Positions 1 through 9,107 of a DNA stretch of 64,000 bases are shown here, one piece after another. The translations under genes were made by a program, and so were the position numbers. The stretch's first letter is position 1; every line of letters begins with the position of its first letter. The notes beneath the pieces are model-generated. The model had not been told where the DNA came from. It was given only the letters and a program-made list of their open reading frames with translations, and searched no databases. Source of the stretch: Oppiella nova (taxonomy: Eukaryota > Arthropoda > Arachnida > Sarcoptiformes > Oppiidae); assembly GCA_905397405.1 (NCBI GenBank), contig CAJPVJ010000001.1:248001-312000 (forward strand), in the 5' to 3' direction.

Positions 1-1001
1 TGGGTACCATTCGTAGTGACATTACCAGCACAGCATTAGGGCACGATCAACAAGGTCAACCAGTATATCTCAAAGACATTTGGCCGAGTCAAATCGAGAT
101 TGATGAGGTGCTGCAAAAAGTTAATACAGCGATGTTCCATAAAGAATATGCTGCAGTTTTTGATGGTGATGAAAAATGGCAAGCAATTCAAATCTCTGAT
201 TCTGAAACCTATGAATGGGATGAAAACTCAACGTATATTCGTCATCCTCCGTTCTTTGAAGGTATTGATCAACCCGCGAAACCAATTAAAGATATTCTTA
301 ATGCAAATATCTTGGCCGTTCTTGGCGACTCAGTCACAACAGATCATATTTCTCCTGCGGGGAATATTAAGAAAGACAGTCCAGCAGGTCGTTATCTAGA
401 AGCGCAAGGTGTCGATCAAAAGGACTTTAACTCTTATGGATCTCGTCGTGGTAATCATGAAGTGATGATGCGAGGAACCTTTGCTAATATTCGTATTAAG
501 AATGAAATGCTCAATGGCGAAGAGGGTGGTAATACCCTCTATATCCCGACAGATGAGAAGTTAGCCATTTACGATGCTGCGATGAAGTATCAGCAAGATG
601 GAACGCCGTTGGTCATCATTGCAGGTAAGGAATATGGTACAGGCTCATCACGTGACTGGGCGGCGAAAGGCACCAACCTTTTAGGAGTAAAAGCGGTGAT
701 TACTGAAAGTTTTGAACGAATCCATCGTTCAAATCTGGTTGGTATGGGGGTTTTACCGTTGCAATTTGTGGATGGTCAAACTCGTCAATCACTTAACTTA
801 ACTGGGCATGAGCAACTGTCGATTTATGGACTTTCTGATGACATACAACCACATGAAAGTTTAGATGTGGAAGTTAAACGTGTCGATGGTTCAATAGATC
901 GTTTCAAAGTGTTATGCCGTATTGATACTTTGAATGAAGTGGAATATTTTAAAGCAGGTGGTATTTTGCATTATGTGCTGCGTAATTTAATCGCTTCATA
1001 G
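1..1001 (+). CDS. acnA: aconitate hydratase AcnA, C-terminal part (cut by window start)
   Basis: Isomerises citrate to isocitrate in the TCA cycle in the cytosol. The reading frame is open from base 3 and shows the last 333 residues or so of a family usually about 890-918 residues long. Visible signatures are the swivel-domain motif GDSVTTDHISPAGNI, the stretch YGSRRGNHEVMMRGTF, and the substrate-binding loop GKEYGTGSSRDWAAKG. The 4Fe-4S cysteines lie upstream of the window and cannot be checked. The AcnA rather than AcnB type follows from this domain order and the linker LKDIWPS. A terminator follows 36 bases after the stop. Confidence 0.95.
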   Translation, partial: GTIRSDITSTALGHDQQGQPVYLKDIWPSQIEIDEVLQKVNTAMFHKEYAAVFDGDEKWQAIQISDSETYEWDENSTYIRHPPFFEGIDQPAKPIKDILNANILAVLGDSVTTDHISPAGNIKKDSPAGRYLEAQGVDQKDFNSYGSRRGNHEVMMRGTFANIRIKNEMLNGEEGGNTLYIPTDEKLAIYDAAMKYQQDGTPLVIIAGKEYGTGSSRDWAAKGTNLLGVKAVITESFERIHRSNLVGMGVLPLQFVDGQTRQSLNLTGHEQLSIYGLSDDIQPHESLDVEVKRVDGSIDRFKVLCRIDTLNEVEYFKAGGILHYVLRNLIAS

Positions 1002-1036
1002 TCTAATCAATAAATCACAATATATTTCAGTTCTCC

Positions 1037-1067
1037 AAGCCCTGTATAGAATGCAGGGCTTTTTTTA
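1037..1067 (+). terminator. rho-independent terminator after acnA
   Basis: An 8-bp perfect stem (AAGCCCTG at 1037-1044, CAGGGCTT at 1054-1061) with a 9-base loop runs into a T tract. It separates acnA from tcdA. Confidence 0.85.
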
Positions 1068-1137
1068 TTGTGTTGGAGCAAGACACACTGTCGATAAATG
1101 AGTAAAATAGCGGGGTATTTTTGAGTTGATACTAGAC

Positions 1138-1899
1138 ATGACTGAACTTTTCCAAAATGATGAATATGAGCGCCGTTTTGCAGGCGTAGCCAAAATTTAT
1201 GGAGAAGAGACATTCAATCACTATGAAAAAAGTCATGTCATGGTGATCGGTATTGGTGGGGTTGGCTCATGGGCGGTTGAGGCCTTAGCACGTACAGGGA
1301 TTGGCGAGTTAACACTGGTCGATATGGATTCAGTGGCTGCTTCAAATATCAACCGACAGCTGCCTGCAATGACCTCTACTTTAGGCCATGAGAAAATTGA
1401 AGTCATGGCGGAACGTTGCCGTTCAATTAATCCTCGGATCAAGATCAATTTGATTGATGATTATCTCAGCCCAGATAATGTAAAAGAAATTCTAGAAAAT
1501 GTTCCCGATATTATTTTAGATTGCATCGATGACGTTAAAGCAAAATTTGCACTTATGCTACATTGTCGTTTTAATAAAATTCCTTTGATTGTTTCGGGTG
1601 GGGCAGGTGGTAAGCTTGATCCTCTAAAAATTCGTGTTGCTGATTTATCTAAAACAGAACAAGATCCGATGCTTGCAAAATTGCGGAGCCAGTTGCGCGC
1701 CAAAGGCATTTGTAAGAAACCAAAAGAAAAATTTGGCATTACTTGTGTGTATTCAATTGATAATCCTTTTTCCAGTGCTGATGTGTGTGCGAGTGCAGGC
1801 TTGCGTTGTGGTGGATATGGTTCGGCTGTGGTGGTGACTTCTAGTTTTGCGATGGTCGCCGTTGCAGAAGTGTTGAAAAAGTTAGATCGGATCAAATAA
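1138..1899 (+). CDS. tcdA: tRNA threonylcarbamoyladenosine dehydratase TcdA (CsdL/YgdL)
   Basis: An E1-like ATP-dependent enzyme that cyclises t6A37 in ANN-decoding tRNAs to ct6A. The N-terminal nucleotide-binding fold carries GIGGVGS at about residues 38-44. It is followed by the ThiF/MoeB-type acidic strand (LVDMDSVAASNINRQ), and ends in a hydrophobic segment typical of this family. The length of 253 residues is close to E. coli TcdA (268). The frame is also open from a TTG at 1126, but the ATG at 1138 starts the conserved part. It stands alone; the usual partner genes csdA/csdE are not adjacent. Confidence 0.9.
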   Translation: MTELFQNDEYERRFAGVAKIYGEETFNHYEKSHVMVIGIGGVGSWAVEALARTGIGELTLVDMDSVAASNINRQLPAMTSTLGHEKIEVMAERCRSINPRIKINLIDDYLSPDNVKEILENVPDIILDCIDDVKAKFALMLHCRFNKIPLIVSGGAGGKLDPLKIRVADLSKTEQDPMLAKLRSQLRAKGICKKPKEKFGITCVYSIDNPFSSADVCASAGLRCGGYGSAVVVTSSFAMVAVAEVLKKLDRIK

Positions 1900-1998
1900 G
1901 CGCTTGGTATTTTTAAGTAAAAGTTTAGATGCATTTAAAAATCATAAAAATTCAGTTAAATTAATCTGAAATAAACGCAATAACAGAGAACAATCAAA

Positions 1999-3108
1999 AT
2001 GAGTTTTTTCAAAAAGTTATTTGGAAAGCAAGAACAACAAATACAAATCAATCGAAACCGCTATGCTGAATTTTGGCAATGGTTTGAGCAGCATCAGCAG
2101 GATTTCCATCGTATTGTGGATGAGTTAAATCAAGATACGATTCAGGCGGATTTCTTTGATAAATTATCGCCTGAATTGGCCAAAGTTCATGGTGGAATTT
2201 TTTTCCTTACCGGGATGCTTGACCCACAAACAGCTGAATTGATTTTAACGCCAGATGGTGTTGTGGCAAATATTGTATTTGTAGAGGAATTGGTGGCAGC
2301 AGCCCCTGAAATTCCTGGCTGGAAATTTACCGCACTTAAACCCGCAAGTGATATTGAGCAAACCAGTATTGGTATGCATGGTTATGAGTTTAGTCAAAAA
2401 ACGCTATCATTTTATTTAAAAGACCATGAAGAATATCCAGATGAAACTGATCTTGTGGTTGTGCATGATCAATATAATGAAGCTCAAAAAGCTGAATTCT
2501 TACAAGCAGTTTATATCTTTTTGGATAATTATTTGGGTGAATATGATTCGATCACAAAGCTAGATCAAGTTTCGCTACAATTCAGACAAGATGCTGAAAA
2601 AGAATTAATGCCTATCGATCGTTTAAAGAATATTTTAATTTTAAAGAACAGTGAAATTTCTCGCTTAGACAAAATAACCCGTTCAAGTACTGATGAAGAT
2701 GAATATATCAGTTTGGAGGGGGAGACCAATGAAGGGCTACCTTTGGTGGCGATCTTAAACAGTACTCTTTTAACATGGGATCAAAAGGCTTCTCATCCGT
2801 GGATGCTGCTGGTAGAAATACCTTATGCTGGTCAGAACTCAAGTGGTATGCCGTCTGCAACAGATTATGAGTTGCTTAATGAGATTGAAGAAGAATTATT
2901 AAATGAGCTAAAGGATTTTGAAGGATATTTAAATATTGGACGAGAAACCGGTAATAACTTAAGAACCATGTATTTTGCTTGTAAAGAGTTTAGAAAACCC
3001 GCCAAAGTTATAGATCAGGTTGTTGAAAAATATCAGAACAACTTTGAAATCGATGTCAGCCTATTTAAAGATAAATATTGGCGTTGTTTAAATAAGTTTG
3101 GTCGTTAA
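1999..3108 (+). CDS. hypothetical protein, DUF695-like C-terminal half
   Basis: Cytoplasmic protein of 369 residues, no signal peptide or membrane segment. The C-terminal half (about 235-369: a hydrophobic strand, PWMLLVEIPY, a glutamate-rich helix, then LNIGRETGNNLRTMYF) has the layout I associate with the DUF695 family. The N-terminal half (FWQWFEQHQQDF onward) is rich in acidic residues and also looks like a folded alpha/beta domain. DUF695 function is not known. Recognition is by eye and uncertain. The next gene starts 65 bases downstream and may be cotranscribed. Confidence 0.75.
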   Translation: MSFFKKLFGKQEQQIQINRNRYAEFWQWFEQHQQDFHRIVDELNQDTIQADFFDKLSPELAKVHGGIFFLTGMLDPQTAELILTPDGVVANIVFVEELVAAAPEIPGWKFTALKPASDIEQTSIGMHGYEFSQKTLSFYLKDHEEYPDETDLVVVHDQYNEAQKAEFLQAVYIFLDNYLGEYDSITKLDQVSLQFRQDAEKELMPIDRLKNILILKNSEISRLDKITRSSTDEDEYISLEGETNEGLPLVAILNSTLLTWDQKASHPWMLLVEIPYAGQNSSGMPSATDYELLNEIEEELLNELKDFEGYLNIGRETGNNLRTMYFACKEFRKPAKVIDQVVEKYQNNFEIDVSLFKDKYWRCLNKFGR

Positions 3109-3173
3109 CTATGCTGAAAAGTCGCTTGAAATGCGCTATAGCATTCAGACCATAGACATGGACAGCTTAGAGA

Positions 3174-3683
3174 ATGAAGCGGCTTTTTAATCGACCTATC
3201 CCCGATCTTAAAATAACCCTATTGGCGATCCTGTTGATTGGCGGAATTGGATATTATCTTTATTCAACGGTTCGTCATTTTCAGGCGGTCAACCAATTGG
3301 ATGAAGCTAAAACGACAATGCGTGATATACAGAACTTGTTGGGATGGTCAATCCTTCAACCTCAAGCGGATGCAATTCAAGTCTGTAATTTGCAAAATAT
3401 CCAACAGATCAGCAAACAAGAAGAGTTTCAAAAGATCAAGCAACTGTTGGGCTGGAATGTCAATATTCAACAACACAGCAAATATGTTGAAAGCATAAAA
3501 GTATATGCTGCACCTGATTTACACGGCTGTATTATACGTGCTCATTTTCGAAAAGACGCCTTTGTAAGTGATGATCTTGCTGGCAAATATATTACTTACC
3601 AATATGATTTTAAAAAAAGCACCACAACATGCGTCACCAATATAAAAAAGTATGCTTTAGTGAAATCTTGCACGCGCTTGTAA
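3174..3683 (+). CDS. hypothetical single-pass membrane protein
   Basis: 169 residues, not recognised. A basic N-terminus is followed by one membrane segment at about residues 14-31 and then a soluble domain with four cysteines (VCNL, GCII, TCVT, SCTR). The topology suggests an N-terminal anchor with a periplasmic domain in which those cysteines could form disulphides (inference). It follows the DUF695-like gene on the same strand after 65 bases. Confidence 0.65.
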   Translation: MKRLFNRPIPDLKITLLAILLIGGIGYYLYSTVRHFQAVNQLDEAKTTMRDIQNLLGWSILQPQADAIQVCNLQNIQQISKQEEFQKIKQLLGWNVNIQQHSKYVESIKVYAAPDLHGCIIRAHFRKDAFVSDDLAGKYITYQYDFKKSTTTCVTNIKKYALVKSCTRL

Positions 3684-3710
3684 AAAACATACTTTATCTG
3701 TTCCGCTTAA

Positions 3711-3848
3711 TCAGACCTGTAAATAAATAAACTCAGGCTGTCGGGGCGATTTACCTGTTTGTTTTGCGATAAAATCATCATAAAGATTGAGTAAAACAAC
3801 AGCGCAAATAATACAAATAAAAACCAGTAATTGTTTGGATATGCTCAT
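3711..3848 (-). CDS. small membrane protein, 45 residues
   Basis: Short ORF starting at the ATG at 3848, with a purine-rich AGAGAGA about 6 bases upstream. It encodes a short basic start, a hydrophobic stretch (QLLVFICIICAVVLLNLY) that could span the membrane once, and a polar tail. The frame is open upstream to 3902, but that extension is basic and unlike a membrane protein. No family recognised. It lies convergent with the preceding gene and divergent from the LysR gene. Confidence 0.45.
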   Translation of the reverse strand: MSISKQLLVFICIICAVVLLNLYDDFIAKQTGKSPRQPEFIYLQV

Positions 3849-3945
3849 GCTATTTCTCTCTGATCTAAGTCGCTTTAAGTAAAGTCTAGTGAAATCAAAC
3901 AATCTAATCTAATATAGAAAGAAGCATGATTGATCTAATTTTGAG

Positions 3946-4842
3946 ATGAATATGGCAACATTCAAACAATTTAATTATTTGATTAGAATTGTGGAAGAAG
4001 GTGGTTTTATTGCAGCTTCTGAAAAGTTGTTTATTGCCCAATCTGCTTTAAGTCGCCAGATTAAGCTTTTGGAGGACGAAGTAGGATTTGAAATTTTTGA
4101 CCGCAGTGATAAAAAAATAAAACTCACCCGAGCAGGGCAGTTCTTTTATGCTCAAATTAAAAATAATTTGCTTAACTTAGATCATATTATTGAAAATGCT
4201 AAAGATATTGCAGATGGACAAAATCGGCTCATCAAAATTGCACACTCAAGCACTATTACCATGAGCTTAGAAAAAGTTAAAGTATTTGATCAAACCTCAA
4301 AGTATCTCAATGTTAATTTCGAGATCAACACCTTGTCATCTGAAGACCAAATTCTTGCACTGATGAAAGGAAATATTGATGTTGGTTTTATTCGCCCACC
4401 TGTCTTAAATCGCTTAGATGAGTTATATGCAACCACGCTCTACCCTGAGCCCTTATACGTTGCACTTCATCAAAATCATATTTTAGTTTCAGAACGCAGT
4501 ATTAAAATCCAACAGTTAAAGCATGAAAATTTTGTTTCTACACCACATACAGAACGGGGCAGTTTAAGTTATTTGGTTGCAAACCTATGCTTAAGTGCTG
4601 GTTTTTCTCCAAAGAAAGCGGCGGTTCAGTCCCGTAAAATTTCACAATTGCAATTGGTGGCTGCTGAAATTGGAATTTGTATTGTTCCTGAAGAATTTAG
4701 ACATATTCTGCCTAAACAGGTAAGACTGATTGCTTTGGATGCAGAAAATGCATGGTCTGATGTTGTGATGGTCTGGAGTAAAAATGCAGATGGTGTCATT
4801 CAGCGATGTACTGAATACATGATCAAACAGTTTCAACGATGA
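3946..4842 (+). CDS. LysR-family transcriptional regulator
   Basis: Typical LTTR of 298 residues. An N-terminal winged helix-turn-helix (about 4-62, with IAASEKLFIAQSALSRQIKLLE as the HTH core) is followed by a periplasmic-binding-type effector domain (about 90-295). Two ATGs lie 6 bases apart (3946, 3952) and either could start it. No metabolic operon stands next to it in divergent orientation, so its target cannot be guessed. dusA is convergent downstream. Confidence 0.9.
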   Translation: MNMATFKQFNYLIRIVEEGGFIAASEKLFIAQSALSRQIKLLEDEVGFEIFDRSDKKIKLTRAGQFFYAQIKNNLLNLDHIIENAKDIADGQNRLIKIAHSSTITMSLEKVKVFDQTSKYLNVNFEINTLSSEDQILALMKGNIDVGFIRPPVLNRLDELYATTLYPEPLYVALHQNHILVSERSIKIQQLKHENFVSTPHTERGSLSYLVANLCLSAGFSPKKAAVQSRKISQLQLVAAEIGICIVPEEFRHILPKQVRLIALDAENAWSDVVMVWSKNADGVIQRCTEYMIKQFQR

Positions 4843-4863
4843 TCTTTAAAGACCATCGTTTGA
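4835..4863 (+). terminator. possible terminator hairpin overlapping the LysR stop codon
   Basis: A 7-bp stem (AACGATG at 4835-4841, CATCGTT at 4854-4860) whose left arm contains part of the stop codon. The T run that follows is short (TTT then G), so it is a weak candidate. Confidence 0.4.
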
Positions 4864-4920
4864 TTGAAAAGATAGCTGTGGATTAAGATTGTATTGAATC
4901 GTAGAAATTTTCAGTCGTGA

Positions 4921-5925
4921 TCAGACAGACTGTTCTCGAATATAATCCTCTGTACGCTTCATTGCTTCTTTAATATTGATAATGGCATTTTCAACATCTG
5001 CAAATGTTTTGGCATTACCGCCACTTAAAGCCTGACGCCATTTACGCGCACCGGGAAGATTTTGGAATAAGCCTAAAATATGGCGTGTAATAATCGATAG
5101 AGGTGCGCCTTCTTGCATACGTTTGGCAATATAAGGCAGCATTTGATCGATAATATCAAAGCGATCAGGTAAGTCTAAGTTCCAGAGTTGACCTAATTCT
5201 GCCAAGAGGTAAGGGTTGTGATAAGCCTCACGACCAATCATGACCCCATCAACATGCTTTAAATGTGTTTGCGTTTCAGCGAAAGTTTTAACCCCACCAT
5301 TGATCTCGATCAGCAACTCAGGACGCTCTTGTTTTAAACGATACACATCTTCGTAGCGTAGTGGCGGAACATCGCGGTTTTCTTTTGGTGATAAGCCTTG
5401 AAGCAGAGCAATACGGGCATGTACGATAAAATTATCACATCCAGTTTTCGCAACTGTATCGACAAAATGTAGCATCTCTTCATAAGATTGCATGTCATCT
5501 ATACCGATGCGGTGTTTTACTGTGACTGGAATATCAACTGCATTACGCATTTCAGCAATACATTCTGCAACCAAATCAGGCTCTGCCATTAAGCAGGCAC
5601 CAATCTTATTGTTTTGTACGCGGTCACTTGGACAGCCCACATTTAAATTGATTTCGTCATAACCCCAGTCTTGAGCCATTTTGCTACAAGTTGCAAGATC
5701 TTTCGGATTTGAACCACCGAGCTGTAGAACAATCGGATGTTCTTCATGGTTATAGTCCAAATGACGATTTGCTCCACCATAGATGATGGCACCTGTGGTG
5801 ACCATTTCTGTATAGAGGATAATATTGGGGTTAAACAAACGTGCAAAGAAACGATAGTCACGAGTTGTCCAATCCATCATCGGAGCGACCGAAATACGAG
5901 GCGTTAAAGATTGGAGCTCAGACAT
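4921..5925 (-). CDS. dusA: tRNA-dihydrouridine(20/20a) synthase DusA
   Basis: FMN-dependent reductase forming dihydrouridine at positions 20 and 20a of the tRNA D-loop. Seen: the start of the TIM barrel with VAPMMDWT near residue 13, the catalytic cysteine in NLNVGCPSDRVQ (about Cys98), the HRIG motif in TVKHRIGID, and the FMN phosphate motif in EINGGVKT and GVMIGREAYHNP. The length is 334 residues from the ATG at 5925. The frame is open to 5958, but the family starts near MSELQ. DusA rather than DusB/C fits the WTTRDYRFFARL opening. Confidence 0.93.
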   Translation of the reverse strand: MSELQSLTPRISVAPMMDWTTRDYRFFARLFNPNIILYTEMVTTGAIIYGGANRHLDYNHEEHPIVLQLGGSNPKDLATCSKMAQDWGYDEINLNVGCPSDRVQNNKIGACLMAEPDLVAECIAEMRNAVDIPVTVKHRIGIDDMQSYEEMLHFVDTVAKTGCDNFIVHARIALLQGLSPKENRDVPPLRYEDVYRLKQERPELLIEINGGVKTFAETQTHLKHVDGVMIGREAYHNPYLLAELGQLWNLDLPDRFDIIDQMLPYIAKRMQEGAPLSIITRHILGLFQNLPGARKWRQALSGGNAKTFADVENAIINIKEAMKRTEDYIREQSV

Positions 5926-6257
5926 ACAGTCAACCTGAAAAAGATAGAAAAAAAGCAAGTGCGGATTATACGTGCTTTATTTTAAAATCAATAGCCATAC
6001 TCAAAAGATAGAATTTGTAAAGCTAATTAAAATTTTGATTCTGATGGTGATTTTTAAATGTGACAAAGTAAGATTTATAGGGCTTCATTAAAGCGTTATC
6101 AATTTGGTGAAAACGCTTAAAAATAAAATTAGTGCATTGGTAGAGCATGTTGGTTGAACAAAATACGGTGTTGCTCATCTTGGATTAAAACTTAGCACTA
6201 CGAGCACACAACAACATCAGCTGTAAATTCCCTAAATCTCTTGAGCTCCCTATCATT
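5926..6257. other. intergenic region, no gene seen
   Basis: 332 bases between divergent dusA promoter space and the end of azlD. It is AT-rich with no convincing ORF on either strand. A 7-bp inverted repeat (AAGCGTT/AACGCTT) lies near 6092-6119 without a T tract. Confidence 0.5.
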
Positions 6258-6572
6258 TCATACAAAATACTGACGGAATAATGCTGCTGCCAATATTCCT
6301 GCTGCAATCGCCAACAGTGGTTTTTTAAGCAGTAGCATAACGATCAATGTTGTCAGTAACGCCAAACGAGCGCCATGATCACCTTCAACCGCAATAGGGG
6401 CCAAAAGTGCAACCAGTACAGATCCCGACATTGCATTAATGAATCGTTGCACACGATCGCTAATAGGTACATAAGACATAATTAAAACACCACCCCAGCG
6501 AGTGGCTAATGTCACAATGGCCATAATAAAAATAATAATTAATGGATAAGTGGTGCTAATCTCTAGGTTCAT
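6258..6572 (-). CDS. azlD: AzlD-family branched-chain amino acid exporter subunit
   Basis: Small integral membrane protein of 104 residues with about four hydrophobic helices. The AzlD/YgaH hallmark ATRWGGVLIM lies near the start. It pairs with AzlC to form a two-component exporter (YgaZH/BrnFE type) for branched-chain amino acids or related compounds. Its start overlaps the azlC stop by 4 bases (ATGA), a strong sign of translational coupling. The substrate is not determined by sequence. Confidence 0.88.
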   Translation of the reverse strand: MNLEISTTYPLIIIFIMAIVTLATRWGGVLIMSYVPISDRVQRFINAMSGSVLVALLAPIAVEGDHGARLALLTTLIVMLLLKKPLLAIAAGILAAALFRQYFV

Positions 6573-7279
6573 AGCTGTTTCTCTTTCCAGAAAATTCCGA
6601 CAATTCCGCCAAATAAAGCACCCACAACGACATGACTATTTTCTGGTAAGTACCAATAAGCCAATAATGAGCTACAGGCTGCGATTGTCCAGATGATGAG
6701 TATTCTGAGGTTTTTTTGTCCACCGACAACCATCGCCAGTAGAAAACAAGCCATGACCATATCTAATCCCAGCAATGCAGGATGATGAATGACATTACCA
6801 AAATAGAAACCCAGTCCTGTGCCTAAAACCCACGCGAGCCAAAGCGCAAGCCCCCCTCCAAACAATAAGCCCATCCCTGATTCACCACGATTAAATGCTT
6901 GTAGTGAGAGTGCCCAATTGGCATCAGAAATAACCAGCAAGATACTGTATCGTTTGATGGGAGGCAGGTGCCGTAACCAAGGATAAAGAGATGCGCCCAT
7001 TAAAAGGTGCCGAGCATTGATAAAGAAAACTGTGACTATTAAGGGAATCAGTGATATTTGCGCGCCCCATAGTTCTAAAGTCGCAAATTGAGATGCTCCT
7101 GCAAAAACAAAGCTACTCATTAACATGATAGAGCTATTGTCTAGTCCTGTTTGCGTTGCAGCTAAGCCGAAAGCAGCTCCAAAAATCACCACGAAAGATG
7201 AAATTGGAAGAAGGCTTTTAAAGCCTGACCAAACTTGGGAATAACTTAAACTGTAAATATCTGGGTCAACATTCGACAA
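6569..7279 (-). CDS. azlC: AzlC-family branched-chain amino acid exporter, large subunit
   Basis: Integral membrane protein of 236 residues. It shows the AzlC signature region (IFGAAFGLAATQTGLD, SSFVFAGASQFATLELW, NARHLLMGASLYPWLR). It forms the exporter with the overlapping AzlD. It is transcribed divergently from a LysR gene at 7454, the usual arrangement for a transporter controlled by its neighbour. The shared region holds a 6-5-6 palindrome at 7423-7439. Confidence 0.9.
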   Translation of the reverse strand: MSNVDPDIYSLSYSQVWSGFKSLLPISSFVVIFGAAFGLAATQTGLDNSSIMLMSSFVFAGASQFATLELWGAQISLIPLIVTVFFINARHLLMGASLYPWLRHLPPIKRYSILLVISDANWALSLQAFNRGESGMGLLFGGGLALWLAWVLGTGLGFYFGNVIHHPALLGLDMVMACFLLAMVVGGQKNLRILIIWTIAACSSLLAYWYLPENSHVVVGALFGGIVGIFWKEKQL

Positions 7280-7422
7280 AATAATTTCCTTATCTTTTTA
7301 AATTTTCTAGTGAGCTATATACCTAATGATCGCTGATGAAAATTAGGGGAAATTTCCTTCTTTTCTTAATAAATTATGGACTTAGAAAGTTAGAGTGCAA
7401 AGCGCATAATTCTTACATATAC

Positions 7423-7439
7423 TATTCGAAAATCGAATA
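7423..7439. promoter_or_regulatory. palindrome between azlC and its LysR regulator, likely operator
   Basis: The sequence TATTCG-AAAAT-CGAATA is a perfect 6-bp inverted repeat with a 5-base spacer. It fits the T-N11-A shape of LysR-type binding sites. It lies 15 bases before the ATG at 7454 and about 145 bases upstream of azlC, so binding could repress the regulator and act on azlC. Its role is inferred from position and symmetry. Confidence 0.55.
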
Positions 7440-7453
7440 ATTTAGGGGTGATC

Positions 7454-8323
7454 ATGAATCTACAAAATCTACAGATTGATTGGTTAAAATGTTTTGTCGC
7501 AGTTGTTGATACAGGTTCTCTTTCAAATGCAGCACCTGAGCTATACCGTTCACAGTCCGCTGTCAGTATGCAGTTAAAAAAATTGGAAGGTGCTTTAAAA
7601 TGCCAACTTTTAGTTAGAACACATAGACAAATTCAACTTACTTCTGAAGGGCAACTTCTTTTAGGTTATGCAAGACGGATACTTGATCTACATCATGAAA
7701 CACAAATGGCTTTTAATGGAGAAGAGTTAACCGGTCGGATTAGACTTGGCGTACCTGATGATTATGCCGCTAAATATCTAACGCCAGTGCTTAAGCGTTT
7801 TGCACCACGTTATAGCGGCGTTGAAATAGAATTTATTTGTGAACAATCGACTTCATTGATCCCACGTATAGAAAATGGCGAGATTGATTTAGCATTGATT
7901 TCAAGGGATAACCCTCGTCAAGGCACTTTATTGTTTCATGAGCCAATGGTGTGGGTAGGTTCTCCCCAATTTGAATTATGGCGTGAAGATCCGATACCTA
8001 TTGCTGTTTATGAAAGTACCAGTTTAGCCAAAAAAAGTGCGATCAATTCGCTTGCATTGCAAGGTCGCCGTTATCGTGTTGTTTATAATAGTTCAAGTTT
8101 AATCGGGCAAATTGCAGCAGTTGAAAGTGGTTTAGCCGTCGCAGTTTTCACACAATGTAGCGCGCCTCAGCATTTAGAAATTTTAGGAGCAGAGCACGGG
8201 CTAGGCCCATTAGCACCCATGGAAGCATCTGTATATAGAAGTAGAGCCTCGCTTAATTCAAAAGCGGTCGATCATTTATATGAACTCTTAATTAAGACAT
8301 TAAGGCAATCCATTACCTATTAA
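7454..8323 (+). CDS. LysR-family regulator, probable regulator of azlCD
   Basis: LTTR of 289 residues from the ATG at 7454, which follows a good AGGGGTG ribosome-binding site; a GTG at 7448 is the alternative. The N-terminal HTH covers about residues 5-65 (SLSNAAPELYRSQSAVSMQLKKLE), followed by the effector-binding domain. Divergent orientation to azlC-azlD makes local control of the exporter the simplest reading (inference). Confidence 0.88.
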   Translation: MNLQNLQIDWLKCFVAVVDTGSLSNAAPELYRSQSAVSMQLKKLEGALKCQLLVRTHRQIQLTSEGQLLLGYARRILDLHHETQMAFNGEELTGRIRLGVPDDYAAKYLTPVLKRFAPRYSGVEIEFICEQSTSLIPRIENGEIDLALISRDNPRQGTLLFHEPMVWVGSPQFELWREDPIPIAVYESTSLAKKSAINSLALQGRRYRVVYNSSSLIGQIAAVESGLAVAVFTQCSAPQHLEILGAEHGLGPLAPMEASVYRSRASLNSKAVDHLYELLIKTLRQSITY

Positions 8324-8383
8324 GCAGGTTTTAATCAGATCTTCCACAGAAATTTGAAATATATATATGATTTGTATAAAAAT

Positions 8384-8531
8384 TAATTTTTAAGTGCTTG
8401 CCAATATTTGGGCAGAGTTTGGGAGCGTGCTAGTAATTTAAAAGGTCCTTGAAATGCAATAAAAGAGATATGTTTTAGTTAAAAATCTGTTTTATAGCAA
8501 GCAAGCCCATGGTTACTGTATGGGCTTTTTA
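8384..8531 (+). ncRNA. candidate small RNA or leaderless transcript, copy 1
   Basis: Non-coding stretch ending in a strong terminator whose 3' part is nearly identical to that of the candidate at 10307-10419: 20 identical bases at 8497-8516 and 10386-10405. The 5' end is a guess. A weak promoter (TTGAAA 8354-8359, TATAAA 8375-8380, 15-base spacer) would start it near 8386. It could instead simply be the LysR 3' UTR. Confidence 0.3.
8503..8531 (+). terminator. rho-independent terminator
   Basis: An 8-bp stem (AAGCCCAT at 8503-8510, ATGGGCTT at 8520-8527) followed by TTTTT. It lies 180 bases after the LysR stop and just before the convergent HD-domain gene. Confidence 0.8.
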
Positions 8532-8534
8532 TCT

Positions 8535-9107
8535 CTATTTACTGTTATTAATTTTTTGCATTGTTTCTGTATCCATGAGGGCACGGATACTTTTAAATAA
8601 TGGATGTTTATCTGTATATTTTTCACCATAGCTAAGATTAAACTCATAATCAAAATCATCAGGATTAATTCCTTGATTATGCTGTAAAATTGTTTCTAAC
8701 TTATCTAAAGCCTTTACTGCAACAGCTTCTTGCGTTTGACCTGTCTCATATTCTTCCCATAATCCAAGTATGGTGTTTCTCAGGGGAGTATCTAAGGATT
8801 GAGTAAGTAATAATAGATCGTTACGTTCTTGAACGTCTTTATCTGGATGGTTTTTCTTTTCAGTCGCTGGAACATCACCATTGATTGTCTCGCCTAAATC
8901 ATGAACAAGACACATCTTTAAAACCCTTGAAAAGTCTAGATATTTTAATTCATCTTCAAATACAAGAGCTAACAGGGCAAGCCTCCATGTATGCTCGGCT
9001 GTACTTTCAATTCTGCCTTTAGAGGTATGAGAGGAACGCATTATATTTTTCAGGTTTTCAGCCTCTTTCAAAAAGAGTAAACGACCTTTAATAATGTCAG
9101 TATTCAT
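8535..9107 (-). CDS. HD-domain phosphohydrolase (YfbR/HDDC2 type)
   Basis: 190 residues. Metal ligands of the HD superfamily are visible: H39 in AEHTW, H69-D70 in CLVHDLGE, and a later aspartate in KALDKLET. The short length and the INGDVP motif fit the YfbR/HDDC2 group, which includes 5'-deoxynucleotidases; the substrate here is unproven. Its ATG overlaps the stop of an upstream open frame (ATGA at 9107-9104) that appears to be a decayed gene, so the gene was probably the second member of an operon. Confidence 0.85.
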   Translation of the reverse strand: MNTDIIKGRLLFLKEAENLKNIMRSSHTSKGRIESTAEHTWRLALLALVFEDELKYLDFSRVLKMCLVHDLGETINGDVPATEKKNHPDKDVQERNDLLLLTQSLDTPLRNTILGLWEEYETGQTQEAVAVKALDKLETILQHNQGINPDDFDYEFNLSYGEKYTDKHPLFKSIRALMDTETMQKINNSK

